A DNA stretch of 64,000 nt from Anaerolineales bacterium (GTDB taxonomy: Bacteria; Chloroflexota; Anaerolineae; 4572-78; J111), in contig JACKAU010000013.1 in assembly GCA_020634855.1 (NCBI GenBank), positions 62,001 through 126,000 on the forward strand. Reading direction: 5' to 3'. The position numbers and the translations under genes were made by a program. Positions 1 through 8,330 of this stretch are shown here, one piece after another. Each line of letters opens with the position of its first letter. Positions within the stretch are counted from its first letter, which is position 1. A model generated the notes under the pieces. The model saw nothing but the letters and a program-made list of their open reading frames with translations. It was not told the DNA's origin and did no database searches.

Positions 1-872
1 TGCTGGCGCCACGCTTTCCAGAAAGGATGTTTGACGCAATAGGCCACATCCAGCCGCCAGCCGTCAATACCGTCTTGGGGATCGCCATGCGGCGACATCC
101 ACCGCGTGGTGCAGTCGAAAATATACTGTCTCGGGCCGGCCACGGCTCCATGCTCATCCTGACGCCATTCCGGCAGTTCGGCGACGTTCCACCAGCCCGT
201 ATAGGAAAATTTCGTTCCCTGCTCCGCATCATCCCAGGAATCGATGGAAAACCACTCTTTATAGCGCGACTGCTGCTGGTTTTTAACCACATCCTGAAAC
301 ATCGGATTGCGCAGGCTGACATGGTTAAACACCCCATCGAAAATAATCCGCATGCCTCGGCGGTGGACCTCCTGAATGAGTTGCAGCGCCAGGTTATCGG
401 CGGCGGTCCAGACCCAGGTTGATGGATCGCCCGCATCTTCCTGGGCCATCAACGTTTTATCCCCGTCCGGGTCAGGCCCTAGCGTGCCATCAATATGATG
501 ATAGACCACGCCATCATATTTGTGATGCGACGGCGATTGAAAGACCGGATTCAGATAGATGGCCGTAATGCCGAGGTCTTGCAGGTAATCCAATTTATCA
601 AGAATGCCCTGCAAATCGCCGCCATACCTCCGTCGCACAATATTAAATACGATGTCCTGCCCATTGGCCTGCTCATAAGGCTGTAATTCATACCAATCCG
701 ATGTCCAGGGGTGAATCTGCCAGGGCGACTCCAAATCATGCGGCCACGCGCCCTCGATATCCGCTAACGTCGGATTGCCGGCCGGATTACCATTGCGAAA
801 GCGATCCGGAAAAATTTGATACCACACCACGGTTTTGGCCCACTGCGGGACCCAATCTTGTGTATTGTTCAT
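1..872 (-). CDS. GH13 alpha-amylase family protein, N-terminal part
   Basis: Glycoside hydrolase of the alpha-amylase (GH13) family, acting on alpha-glucans or maltodextrins. The gene enters from the left edge, so only the first 290 codons are present. Translating the reverse strand from the ATG at 872 gives an opening with VVWYQIFPDRF near residue 15, typical of neopullulanase/cyclomaltodextrinase-like enzymes. Conserved region I (DGVFNHV, residues 179-185) and region II (GWRLDVA, residues 271-277, with the catalytic nucleophile Asp275) follow. The general acid Glu and the C-terminal beta domain lie outside the window. No signal peptide is seen, so a cytoplasmic enzyme is likely. Exact substrate cannot be assigned from this fragment. 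Confidence 0.93.
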   Translation of the reverse strand, partial: MNNTQDWVPQWAKTVVWYQIFPDRFRNGNPAGNPTLADIEGAWPHDLESPWQIHPWTSDWYELQPYEQANGQDIVFNIVRRRYGGDLQGILDKLDYLQDLGITAIYLNPVFQSPSHHKYDGVVYHHIDGTLGPDPDGDKTLMAQEDAGDPSTWVWTAADNLALQLIQEVHRRGMRIIFDGVFNHVSLRNPMFQDVVKNQQQSRYKEWFSIDSWDDAEQGTKFSYTGWWNVAELPEWRQDEHGAVAGPRQYIFDCTTRWMSPHGDPQDGIDGWRLDVAYCVKHPFWKAWRQ

Positions 873-894
873 AGCCTCAACTCATTTTCTGTTG

Positions 895-1024
895 TAAGCG
901 TTCAGCTATCAGCCTTCAGCCGTCAGCTTTAACGCTAAAGATAACATCTGGGCTTTCATGACCGACTATGTAACCCAAATATTTGCCAAAATAAGCCCAA
1001 AGCTGATAGCTGACAGCTAAGGGC
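895..1024. repeat. ~125-bp TCAGC-rich intergenic element, copy A
   Basis: Intergenic element with inverted ends: AGCTATCAGC at the left and GCTGATAGCT at the right. The interior resembles a second copy at 51631-51757 in base order (TTGGGC/TGGGC, then GAC, then ATTTGCC, then AAGCC). It fills most of the gap between the amylase and DUF1697 genes. It looks like a degenerate, non-autonomous mobile or structural repeat. No coding capacity is seen. Confidence 0.6.
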
Positions 1025-1044
1025 TGCACACTTACCAAATAAAT

Positions 1045-1587
1045 TCAACCCAGCAGTTCCAGCAATTTTGTTGTCGTCTGCCAACTACGGATGGTCATCG
1101 ATTTGTAAGCGGGGGCGGCCATGATTTTACTCAACCGGCTTTTAGTGCGTTGGGCGCTGAGACGCTGCGAGTAGATCACCCCCTCGCCTGCCCAGATTTT
1201 ATCGACGCCCTCGCGGGGCGAAAATACCGGCATAGCCTGATCCATGTCAATATCAATCAGAAAAATGGCATCGCTGTGATACTGGTCGGGCTGGTCGCCA
1301 AAGCCTTTAGGTTTGTTCTCAATAACGGCTTGGAACTGCCGGCGCGTTAACACTAAAACTTTGATGAGCTTATTATCAAGGGTGAATTTTTCAGGCAGCA
1401 GCCCTTCAATCTGAGTTTTGATCGTATCAGGTTGTTGGTCGGATTCTAAAATTACGTTACCACTAGCAATATACGTTGAAACCTGAGCAAAACCCAATTC
1501 TTCCAAGCATTGCCTCAAGTCCGCCATGCGCACTTTATTTTTGCCGCCAACATTAATGCCACGGATAAGGATGACATAGGTGTTCAT
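1045..1587 (-). CDS. DUF1697 family protein
   Basis: A 180-residue protein of the DUF1697 family, a small conserved family of unknown biochemical role. The hallmark N-terminus is present (RGINVGGKNKVRMADLR, residues 9-25, followed by YIASGNVILES near 39-49). Length matches the family's usual 170-180 residues, so the gene looks complete. It lacks a signal peptide or membrane segment. It is a single gene with its own short upstream gap. No function beyond family membership can be given. Confidence 0.9.
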   Translation of the reverse strand: MNTYVILIRGINVGGKNKVRMADLRQCLEELGFAQVSTYIASGNVILESDQQPDTIKTQIEGLLPEKFTLDNKLIKVLVLTRRQFQAVIENKPKGFGDQPDQYHSDAIFLIDIDMDQAMPVFSPREGVDKIWAGEGVIYSQRLSAQRTKSRLSKIMAAPAYKSMTIRSWQTTTKLLELLG

Positions 1588-1844
1588 TTTTTATTGCACC
1601 TGAAATAGAAGGAAATAGAAATTGTATTAGATTTCCGGCTCCACTTCTGACTTTTTTGGTTTGAAGTGGTTTGGTTTAGATCCTATAGAAAATCAGAAAA
1701 AATGTTCGCCCGGAAGTATACCACGGCCTCACCACAGTGACCAACGGCCGCGTTTACCGGCTGGCCCGGCGGAACCCTTTGTTCTAGAATTTGAGCCTCG
1801 AAAAATTGGGTTGCAGCGCGGCCACGCCCGCTTCAATTGCGTTT

Positions 1845-2105
1845 GGAGCGACAAAGCTGGCTTTGTCATCCGCGATGGGGTCAAAGTAATTGAGATCAAG
1901 AATTTAATCGGCGTACCAACTTGCCGTCCCCCGCAGCACGGGCCTAAAGACCCGTGCTGAGAGAGCGAAGCCCGGTCGGGCTATGATTTCGCCAGAGTAG
2001 GGCGCTTCAGCGTCCTTCGCTCTTTTAGCGCAATGGCTTTAGCCTCGCGCTTGGTAGCCCGGTATGATCCGTTTATTTTCTTAAACTTCATAACTTTGAC
2101 GCTCC
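1845..2105. repeat. Expanded or split copy of the GGAGCG...CGCTCC element
   Basis: The left end (GGAGCGACAAAGC at 1845) and right end (ACTTTGACGCTCC, ending 2105) match the two termini of the compact 60-bp elements at 11002-11061 and 47891-47952. Here they are about 260 bp apart. The interior has a perfect 9-bp hairpin (CAGCACGGG 1934-1942 with CCCGTGCTG 1951-1959) and another inverted pair (AGAGCGAAG near 1965, CTTCGCTCT near 2017). Either the element expanded, or another sequence inserted into it. The 1588-2166 stretch shows no convincing gene. Confidence 0.5.
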
Positions 2106-2166
2106 AGTTCTGTAGTTTCAAAGGAGTGCGACAGAACCTCGGTACAGCAACGGCAATGAAAATTCC

Positions 2167-2192
2167 GTAGGACAAACTTAAGTTTGTCCTAC
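2167..2192. repeat. 26-bp perfect palindrome
   Basis: Bases 2167-2179 (GTAGGACAAACTT) are exactly reverse-complementary to 2180-2192, giving a perfect 26-bp palindrome with no loop. It lies just before the tandem array at 2207. It could be a cruciform, a dimeric binding site or the relic of a repeat. No T-run follows it, so a terminator is unlikely. Confidence 0.85.
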
Positions 2193-2206
2193 AAACCCAT
2201 TTTCAG

Positions 2207-2488
2207 AGGAGGTCTCAAAAAAAGTCCCTTTTTTGTCGCAAAAAAGGAGGTCTCACGAAAAAAGGTCGCTTTTTTGCGCAAAAAGGAGGTCTCACGAAAA
2301 AAAAGGTCGCTTTTTAGCGCAAAAAGGAGGTCTCAGAAAAAAAAAGTCCTTTTTGATGCGCAAAAAGGGGGTCTCAGAAAAAAAAGCCCTTTTTAGCGCA
2401 AAAAAAGGGGGTCTCAGAAAAAAAAGTCCCTTTTTTGACGCAAAAAAGGAGGTCAAAACGTTTGAGGTCGTCTTTTTAAATGCAAAAA
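2207..2488. repeat. Seven tandem ~38-41 bp units rich in A/T tracts and AGGAGGTCTC
   Basis: Seven imperfect direct repeats, each starting A-GGAGGTCTCA (GGGGGTCTCA in two units), followed by an A-tract, a short GTCC or GGTCGC core, a T-tract and GCGC/GACGC. The A- and T-tracts and the GCGC ends allow each unit to fold into a hairpin. Four units contain a full Shine-Dalgarno-like AAGGAGGT. The array ends about 85 bp before a putative promoter of the CheB/CheR gene. All frames stay open through it, giving false lysine-rich ORFs on both strands. Function unknown. Confidence 0.88.
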
Positions 2489-2573
2489 CGGCGTTTGCGG
2501 GCGTAAGAGGCGCTTTATAGTGCCAAAGGTGCCGAACTTTCTGGCCCATCCTTCTTTTCGTGTCTTGACCCTT

Positions 2574-2602
2574 TTGGATAAAGATCGGACATGAAATATA
2601 AT
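2574..2602 (+). promoter_or_regulatory. Putative sigma-70-type promoter of the cheB/cheR gene
   Basis: TTGGAT at 2574-2579 and a perfect TATAAT at 2597-2602 are separated by 17 bp. They sit 25 bp upstream of the ATG at 2627, which has a GAGGAG ribosome-binding site. Prediction only. Confidence 0.5.
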
Positions 2603-2626
2603 GTCAACACCGTTGAGGAGTGAAAA

Positions 2627-5600
2627 ATGACCCATAAGCGATCACAGGGAAGTGAAACAGGAGAGCCATCGTCCGATGCGTTGTGGATTGTCGGGATTGG
2701 CGCTTCGGCAGGTGGGCTGGAAGCGTTTGAGCATTTTTTTACCAATATGCCGCCCGATACCACTATGGCTTTTGTCGTGGTGCAACATCTTGACCCAAAC
2801 CGCAAAAGTATGCTGGTGGAGCTTTTACAGCGGTATACTCGTATGAAGGTTTCTCAGGTAATAGATAAAACAAAAGTTGAGGCCAATCAGATCTATATTA
2901 TCCCGCCAAACCGGGATATGCGGCTTGAAGACAATGTTTTACACCTGATCGAACCCATTGGGCCTAGGGCTTCACGTTTGGCCGTTGATTTTTTCTTTCG
3001 TTCCTTGGCGGAAGACCAGCGCGAAAAAGCGATTGGAGTTATTTTGTCGGGGACCGGAGCGGACGGAACTTTGGGCTTGCAAGCCATTAAGGGTGAAGGC
3101 GGTATGGTTATGGTCCAGTCACCCGAGTCCAGCCGCTATAGCGGCATGCCAACTAATGCTATTAATACCTCTCTGGTTGATTTCATTTTACCCCCGGAAG
3201 AAATGCCTCAGCAACTGCTGCGCTACATTAAACATGCCCATTTAAGGCCGCTTGGCGTCGACGCCGGCGAGGACACAGAAGCAGATAGAGATAGCGCCCT
3301 GCATAATATTTTTGTTTTACTACGCGCCTATACCGGCCACGATTTTTCCCTGTACAAAATGAATACGGTCAGACGACGCATAGAGCGCCGCATGGTCGTT
3401 AATCAAATTCAAGCGATTAAAGATTACGCCGACTATTTGCAGCAAAACAATAAGGAAGTAGGCGCATTATTCAAAGAGTTATTAATCGGCGTGACCAATT
3501 TTTTTCGAGATCAGGAAGCCTTTGCAAGACTGGAGCAGATCATCACCTCTGATATTGTACCCAATGCCGAGATTGTCCAACCTATTCGCGTTTGGGTTCC
3601 GGCCTGTTCCAGCGGCGAAGAAGCCTATTCTATTGCTATCTTATTCCAAGAACGGTTAAAGCAGCTTCAAATAAAGCGTAAATTGCAAATTTTTGCCACC
3701 GATATCGATACGCAGTCCATAGAAAAAGCCCGACTAGGTATTTATCCCGCCAATATTAGCGCCGACATTTCGCCGGAGCGATTAAAACTTTATTTTACCA
3801 AAGAGGGCAACAGCTATCGGGTTAATAAACTGCTGCGGGATAGCATGGTTTTCTCAGTTCACAATATCATTCACGATCCCCCTTTCTCGCGGTTGGACTT
3901 GATCAGTTGCCGGAATTTACTCATCTATATGCGCCCCAGTCTGCAAGCCAAAATGTATCCGCTGTTTCATTATGCTTTATCCAAACATGGATTTTTGTTT
4001 TTAGGTAACTCGGAGTCGCTGGGAGATTTTAGCCATTTGTTCGATGTGATTGATAAAAAATGGAAGATTTTTAGAGCCACAGAAAATTTCATTGCCAATG
4101 ATCTCATCGCTAATTTCACCGCAATGTCTCCCAAAACAAAAATATTTGCGCCCTTAGATATCCCAATCAAACAAAATATCCTTCATCCTCGTGAGGCTGT
4201 AGAGCGGATGATGCTAGATTTGCATACGCCGCCGGCTTTAGTGGTTAATGAAAGGGGTGAAGTTATTTATATTCATGGCCGCACCGGTAAATATCTTGAA
4301 CTGGCTCCCGGTGAGGCAAATTTCGATATTTTTCGTCTGGCCCGCCAGAGCTTGCGAATTCCCTTAACCAGCGCCATTAGACGTGCTCAAGCCAAAAAGC
4401 AGCCTGTTGTCTATGAAAATGTTAGTGTTGAGTTTAATGGCGATGAGGAGAAATTAAAGCTAACAATAACCCCCATCTCCAAACCGGCGTCTATGACCGG
4501 CTTAATGCTGATTGTTTTTGAACCATACCATCCCCAAACGGTAGGCTCATATGCACCGGCCGTTGATACCGATAAGGATGTTTTGGATACCCGTGATCAA
4601 CGCATCACTGAGTTATCTCAAGAATTGGCCGCAACCAAGCAATATCTGCAATCGACCATTGAAGAGCTGGAAACCTCTAATGAAGAGCTGACCGCCACCA
4701 ATGAAGAACTGCAATCGTCCAATGAAGAACTGCAAAGTACCAACGAGGAGTTGCAAACCGCCAAGGAAGAGTTGCAATCGATCAACGAAGAATTGGTTAC
4801 GGTTAATACGGAACTGGAAGCCAAGATTGATGAATTGTCAGTGGTGAACGACGATATGCACAATCTGTTTATCGGCGTCAATTTGGGGGCCATTCTGCTT
4901 GATCTGGATCTGTATATTCGCCGCTTTACACCCGCGGCAAAACAAGTGGTCAATCTTATCGATGCCGATTTGAACCGTCCTTTTAGCCATACCGTCTGTA
5001 ACTTGCTAGACGTTGATTTGGTGGCGCTCTGTGTAACCGTTCTGGATACACTTGAAACCCACGTGCAAGATGTCCAGCACAAAAATGGCGAATGGTATTG
5101 GATGCAAATAAGGCCCTATCGCACCACCGGCAATCAAATTCGGGGTGTAACGCTCACCTTCACCAGTATTGATCGCATCAAACAAGTTGAAAAGCAGTTG
5201 CGCCAACGTGATAACGACTTGCGGCACATTCTACGCATTTCAGATACCGTTCTTTTTGAACAAGATCTAAATTTGCGCTATGTCAATGTCATTAATCTCT
5301 CGCCTGAATTTGGCGAAGCTGAAACGATTTTGGGTAAACATGATAATGACCTGTTTTCCCCTGAAGATGCGGCCACGCTCACCAAAATTAAAGATAGCGT
5401 CATACAAAGCGGAAAAACACGTAATGAAGTGGTCAATGTGACGATCAATGGTAATACGACCCATTACCAAATGTTTATGGAAGCCCAAAAAGATGACCAG
5501 GATAAGATTACGGGCCTTATCTGCGCCGCAACCAATATTACCACGTTACAAAATACGCTCAATTACTTTAATTACGTTCTGGATATGATGCATGTTGGCT

Positions 5601-5929
5601 TTTATGTTCATTCTGTCCCCCTGGATGATACCACCTATCATAGTCCCTCCTGGGCGGCTCTACTGGGATATGATTTGGCTGAACTGCCGGCTCCCAATGA
5701 ACGTTTAACCTGGGTATATGCCCAAACCCATCCCGATGATATTAAAGCGCTAGGCCAAGCCTATAACGACTTTATTGAAGGTAATTCCGAAACCTATCAA
5801 GTAGAATGCCGGCTCAAACATAAATCAGGCGAGTGGATTTGGGTTTCGGGCAAATCAGAGGCGTTAGTCCGTGATCCGCAGGGGCGCGTGTTGCGTTTGA
5901 TGGGGACAATGACCCTGATCGAAAAATAA
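2627..5929 (+). CDS. CheB methylesterase-CheR methyltransferase-coiled coil-PAS protein without a kinase domain
   Basis: A 1100-residue signalling protein. Residues 20-200 are a CheB-type methylesterase with Ser27 in GIGASAGG, His54 in VVVQHLD and an Asp in GTGADGTLG, so the triad looks intact. Residues about 215-480 form a CheR SAM-dependent methyltransferase (VTNFFRD; VPACSSGEEAYSIA). A long Glu/Leu coiled coil (about 650-730, repeated EELxxxNEEL heptads) leads to three PAS/PAC domains that end the protein (HPDD, then GEWIWVSGKSE). Many relatives end in a histidine kinase or GGDEF domain; this one stops after the last PAC. Signal output must therefore run through CheB/CheR activity or a partner. 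No chemoreceptor or CheA gene is nearby. RBS GAGGAG supports the start. Confidence 0.94.
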   Translation: MTHKRSQGSETGEPSSDALWIVGIGASAGGLEAFEHFFTNMPPDTTMAFVVVQHLDPNRKSMLVELLQRYTRMKVSQVIDKTKVEANQIYIIPPNRDMRLEDNVLHLIEPIGPRASRLAVDFFFRSLAEDQREKAIGVILSGTGADGTLGLQAIKGEGGMVMVQSPESSRYSGMPTNAINTSLVDFILPPEEMPQQLLRYIKHAHLRPLGVDAGEDTEADRDSALHNIFVLLRAYTGHDFSLYKMNTVRRRIERRMVVNQIQAIKDYADYLQQNNKEVGALFKELLIGVTNFFRDQEAFARLEQIITSDIVPNAEIVQPIRVWVPACSSGEEAYSIAILFQERLKQLQIKRKLQIFATDIDTQSIEKARLGIYPANISADISPERLKLYFTKEGNSYRVNKLLRDSMVFSVHNIIHDPPFSRLDLISCRNLLIYMRPSLQAKMYPLFHYALSKHGFLFLGNSESLGDFSHLFDVIDKKWKIFRATENFIANDLIANFTAMSPKTKIFAPLDIPIKQNILHPREAVERMMLDLHTPPALVVNERGEVIYIHGRTGKYLELAPGEANFDIFRLARQSLRIPLTSAIRRAQAKKQPVVYENVSVEFNGDEEKLKLTITPISKPASMTGLMLIVFEPYHPQTVGSYAPAVDTDKDVLDTRDQRITELSQELAATKQYLQSTIEELETSNEELTATNEELQSSNEELQSTNEELQTAKEELQSINEELVTVNTELEAKIDELSVVNDDMHNLFIGVNLGAILLDLDLYIRRFTPAAKQVVNLIDADLNRPFSHTVCNLLDVDLVALCVTVLDTLETHVQDVQHKNGEWYWMQIRPYRTTGNQIRGVTLTFTSIDRIKQVEKQLRQRDNDLRHILRISDTVLFEQDLNLRYVNVINLSPEFGEAETILGKHDNDLFSPEDAATLTKIKDSVIQSGKTRNEVVNVTINGNTTHYQMFMEAQKDDQDKITGLICAATNITTLQNTLNYFNYVLDMMHVGFYVHSVPLDDTTYHSPSWAALLGYDLAELPAPNERLTWVYAQTHPDDIKALGQAYNDFIEGNSETYQVECRLKHKSGEWIWVSGKSEALVRDPQGRVLRLMGTMTLIEK

Positions 5930-6213
5930 GTAATCCCAGTTGCTACCCATCAGACCTGACAAGGTTTTGGAGATACCTTTCAGAGAAAAATCAGGGTAAT
6001 TCGGGCCATTTAGCCGGGTTAAGGCTCGTTTGAAAACCTGTCAGGTCTTGTTCTTGGACAAGGTGGTAAGGTCGCACCACCCTTAACTGTGGAATGGACA
6101 GGATTAACAGGATTAACAAGATTATTTCAATTTATATCCAAAAAAATCCTGTAAATCTTGCCGTAGGTCCTGTCTAAATTTCCCCTCAATTGGGGCGTAT
6201 CTGGGGCCTGTTC
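5930..6213. repeat. Intergenic spacer with two short inverted-repeat pairs
   Basis: No gene is seen. CAGACCTGACAAGGTTTT near 5950 is inverted as AAAACCTGTCAGGTCT near 6034. GGATTAACAGGATTAACAAG near 6100 faces an AATCCTGTAAATCTTG stretch near 6146. These resemble common low-complexity intergenic repeats. They lie between the convergent CheB/CheR and DinB genes, where they may act as weak bidirectional terminators (inference). Confidence 0.5.
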
Positions 6214-6699
6214 CTAATGCTCACCCCGCCAGGTGCCCATCACCTGCCGCAGAATAGCAAACTCGCCGATGTGGTAGGCGTTGTGATCGGCCACCACCAG
6301 AATTTCCCGCAGAATGTTGTAACCGGGGGCGTGAGGCAGCGGGGTATAGAGATCGGTGGCCGGGTCGGCCACTATTGTTTGGAGCGCCTGCACATCGGCG
6401 CGAAACTGGTCGAGGGTTTGCTGCCAGCGGGTCGCGTCGGCCTCTTCATCTTGGGCCGGCCAATAGCCCATCGGCCAATCCGGCGAAACGTGATCCGGAT
6501 TGCGAATGAACTCCAGAATATCCCACTGCGCAATCCGTATGTGTTCCAACAGATGCCAGGGCGTGTAAGACCCATTGGGCGGGGTGGTGTTGATATGTTC
6601 GAGCGGGAAATCAGCCACCGCTTGCTCAAAATCGAGATGGGCGTTCCCACCGCGTAAAAGCGCCAGTAGTTGTTGCCGTACAACGGTATCACAGCTCAT
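6214..6699 (-). CDS. DinB superfamily protein
   Basis: A 161-residue DinB-like four-helix protein, a superfamily of metal-dependent thiol-handling enzymes and stress proteins. Family hallmarks are HLLEHIRIAQWDI in the middle and DHNAYHIGEFAILRQ near the C-terminus; these histidines normally form the metal site. I chose the ATG at 6699 because GAAGGAGAT precedes it by a normal spacing. A longer in-frame reading exists upstream, but it runs into the antisense of a transposase remnant and is not credible. Substrate unknown. Confidence 0.88.
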   Translation of the reverse strand: MSCDTVVRQQLLALLRGGNAHLDFEQAVADFPLEHINTTPPNGSYTPWHLLEHIRIAQWDILEFIRNPDHVSPDWPMGYWPAQDEEADATRWQQTLDQFRADVQALQTIVADPATDLYTPLPHAPGYNILREILVVADHNAYHIGEFAILRQVMGTWRGEH

Positions 6700-6850
6700 A
6701 AGTTGATCTCCTTCGTTAAACTGCTTCATTGTAATAGGGGATGAGGTGTTTGGAGAAATTCCGGGGTATCGCGGTGGGTTTGCAGAGTATGTCTGTACGT
6801 ATGGAAAAACCCTGGCGTTGAAACCGGCCGGCCTGACCTTCGCGGAAAAC

Positions 6851-7119
6851 AGTATGACCTGATCCTTGACTATTTCAGATGAGCGTGGTTTTCGACCTGA
6901 ATGTGTCTGTTTTGATAGTTGGTATGCCAGTTTGCAAAATCTAAAACTGGTCCGCCGTCTGTTCGGTCGCTGGCTAAGCCGCTTACCGGCTGACCGGCTG
7001 GTCAAGCCTGACCGCAGCGGCAATCAGCCACTGGCCTCAGTCCCGCTCTCGGCGACGGGCACTATCGTTCATCTGAAAGGATTTGGCTTCATCAAGGTCT
7101 TCAAGATAGTGGTTACAGT
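6851..7119 (+). pseudogene. Internal fragment of a DDE transposase (IS4/IS701-like)
   Basis: About 85 codons encode a piece reading RGFRPECVCFDSWY, then NLKLVRRL, SRLPADRLVKP and IVHLKGFGFIKVFKIV. This matches the catalytic-core region of IS4/IS701-type transposases (second Asp in FDSWY). It has no credible start and stops abruptly at 7119, where the ISAs1-type element begins. The rest of the transposase does not appear on the other side of that element. A dead remnant. Confidence 0.75.
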
Positions 7120-8330
7120 AGGGCAATCGCATACTAAAGTAACAGGACTTTAAGAAGATAATCGGTACTCCAACCAGCTTTCTTGCGTTTGGCTTGAATG
7201 CCACATTTGGCAGAGGGTTCTTGTTTTAGCAGGTTCAAAGCCCAGTGACGCCAGATGGCGAAATTTTGAGCAGCGTGTTCCGTACGAACCCGACATTGAT
7301 CCTCGTCAAAAGCAACATCCAAAACCCAATGGAGTTGGTTTTCAATGGTCCAATGAGTGCGGATGGCATGCAAAAGTTTATCAGCCTTACTTTCAAGGCT
7401 GGATAAGTAGTAGCGGACTTCAACCGTGACCCTATCGGTTTGACGACGTTCAGTCCGAACCATAGCCAGGGTCTGCAATTTAGCCCAAGCGGAGGCATTG
7501 CGCACAAAGGGAAAATAATCAGCGGCACTGGTCGTCCAACATTCCCGGATTTCGATGCGTCCATGACCTTTATCAACCGTTTTATGATAATCACAATCAA
7601 CATAGTTGGTTTCGGCGGCATAGGCAAACAACTCCTGAACATCTTCAAATACGCCGCTATGATTGCCTTTGAGAGCCAGCACATAATCGGCCTCTTGGGC
7701 TACAATCTGGGCGGCAATTTCTTTCTGACACCCCATTGCATCAATCGTAACAATGCAGCCACTTAATTCCAGAAGTTGTAATAGCTTGGGAATAGCTGTA
7801 ATTTCATTGGATTTGTCATCAACTTTTACTTGACCCAGTACCAATTTGTTCTCAGCCGCCCAGGCACTGACCATCCAGATGGCTTGCCGGTCGTTGCTTC
7901 GGTCATCGGGATCGCCGTAATTTTTACCATCAATTGGGACAACCTGTCCTGCCGTCATTGAAAATACAGCTTGAACCCATTTCAGAAAACAGTTTTGAAA
8001 CTGTTCAGGGTCAAGTTGGCAAAAACCGACCAAATGTGTCGTGGGAAGGAATACCACCTTCTAATTCTAGAAATTGTTCAAACCAACTTTGTTTCTCTTT
8101 TCCAAATTGGGATACTTCTGTCCAAGTATCCGCCCCAGCGATAATGGCACATAAGGCGATGGTAATAATATCTATCAGTTGATGGTGTACCAGATATTCA
8201 ACCCGAGGGTCTGCCATCTCATCAAAATATTCCTCTATACTTGCTGTTGGGTTTTTGTTCATCTCATCCTCCCTTTGTTTCTTGTGAAGGATATTTTTTA
8301 CTTCAACTCCTTTGAGTATGCGATTGCCCT
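7120..8330 (-). mobile_element. ISAs1-family insertion sequence (1211 bp)
   Basis: Both ends begin AGGGCAATCGCATACT (16-bp perfect terminal inverted repeats at 7120-7135 and 8315-8330). The interior is a minus-strand ISAs1-type transposase, and the total length fits the family. The 8-10 bp duplications usual for ISAs1 are absent: the left flank ends TGGTTACAGT and the right flank starts AGCCGCATCT. The flanks also derive from unrelated sequence (transposase remnant versus M16 peptidase). This points to a deletion or recombination after insertion. Confidence 0.9.
7134..8262 (-). pseudogene. ISAs1-family transposase, frameshifted
   Basis: Residues 1-80 (EEYFDEMADPRVEYL, then GIPSHDTFGRF) and the rest (QLDPEQFQNCFLKWVQ to the end) lie in two frames. 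They join at the A5/T5 run at 8021-8025; removing one T would restore RFCQLDPEQF. DDE residues are visible: Asp in VVPIDGKNYG, Asp in VTIDAMGC and Glu in HWTIENQLHW. The stop codon at 7134 falls inside the left terminal repeat, as in related elements. Either a real inactivating indel or a homopolymer sequencing error; a +1 programmed shift is not known for this family. Confidence 0.88.

Noticed and set aside
1661..1960. 99-codon open frame between DUF1697 and the tandem array
   Set aside because: Overlaps hairpins and a repeat element; no recognisable family and no good RBS.
1981..2175. 64-codon minus-strand open frame
   Set aside because: Lies in structured repeat sequence; basic low-complexity product and no support.
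2184..2549. Lys/Phe-rich open frames in the tandem array
   Set aside because: Repeat artefacts on both strands with no plausible composition.
6700..7023. N-terminal extension of the DinB-like protein
   Set aside because: Runs antisense into the transposase remnant; a strong RBS marks the ATG at 6699.
8021..8025. Programmed frameshift in the ISAs1 transposase
   Set aside because: The shift would have to be +1 on a T-run; ISAs1 transposases are normally a single frame, so an indel is simpler.
7120..8330. Simple IS insertion with target duplication
   Set aside because: Flanks TGGTTACAGT and AGCCGCATCT do not match and come from unrelated genes.
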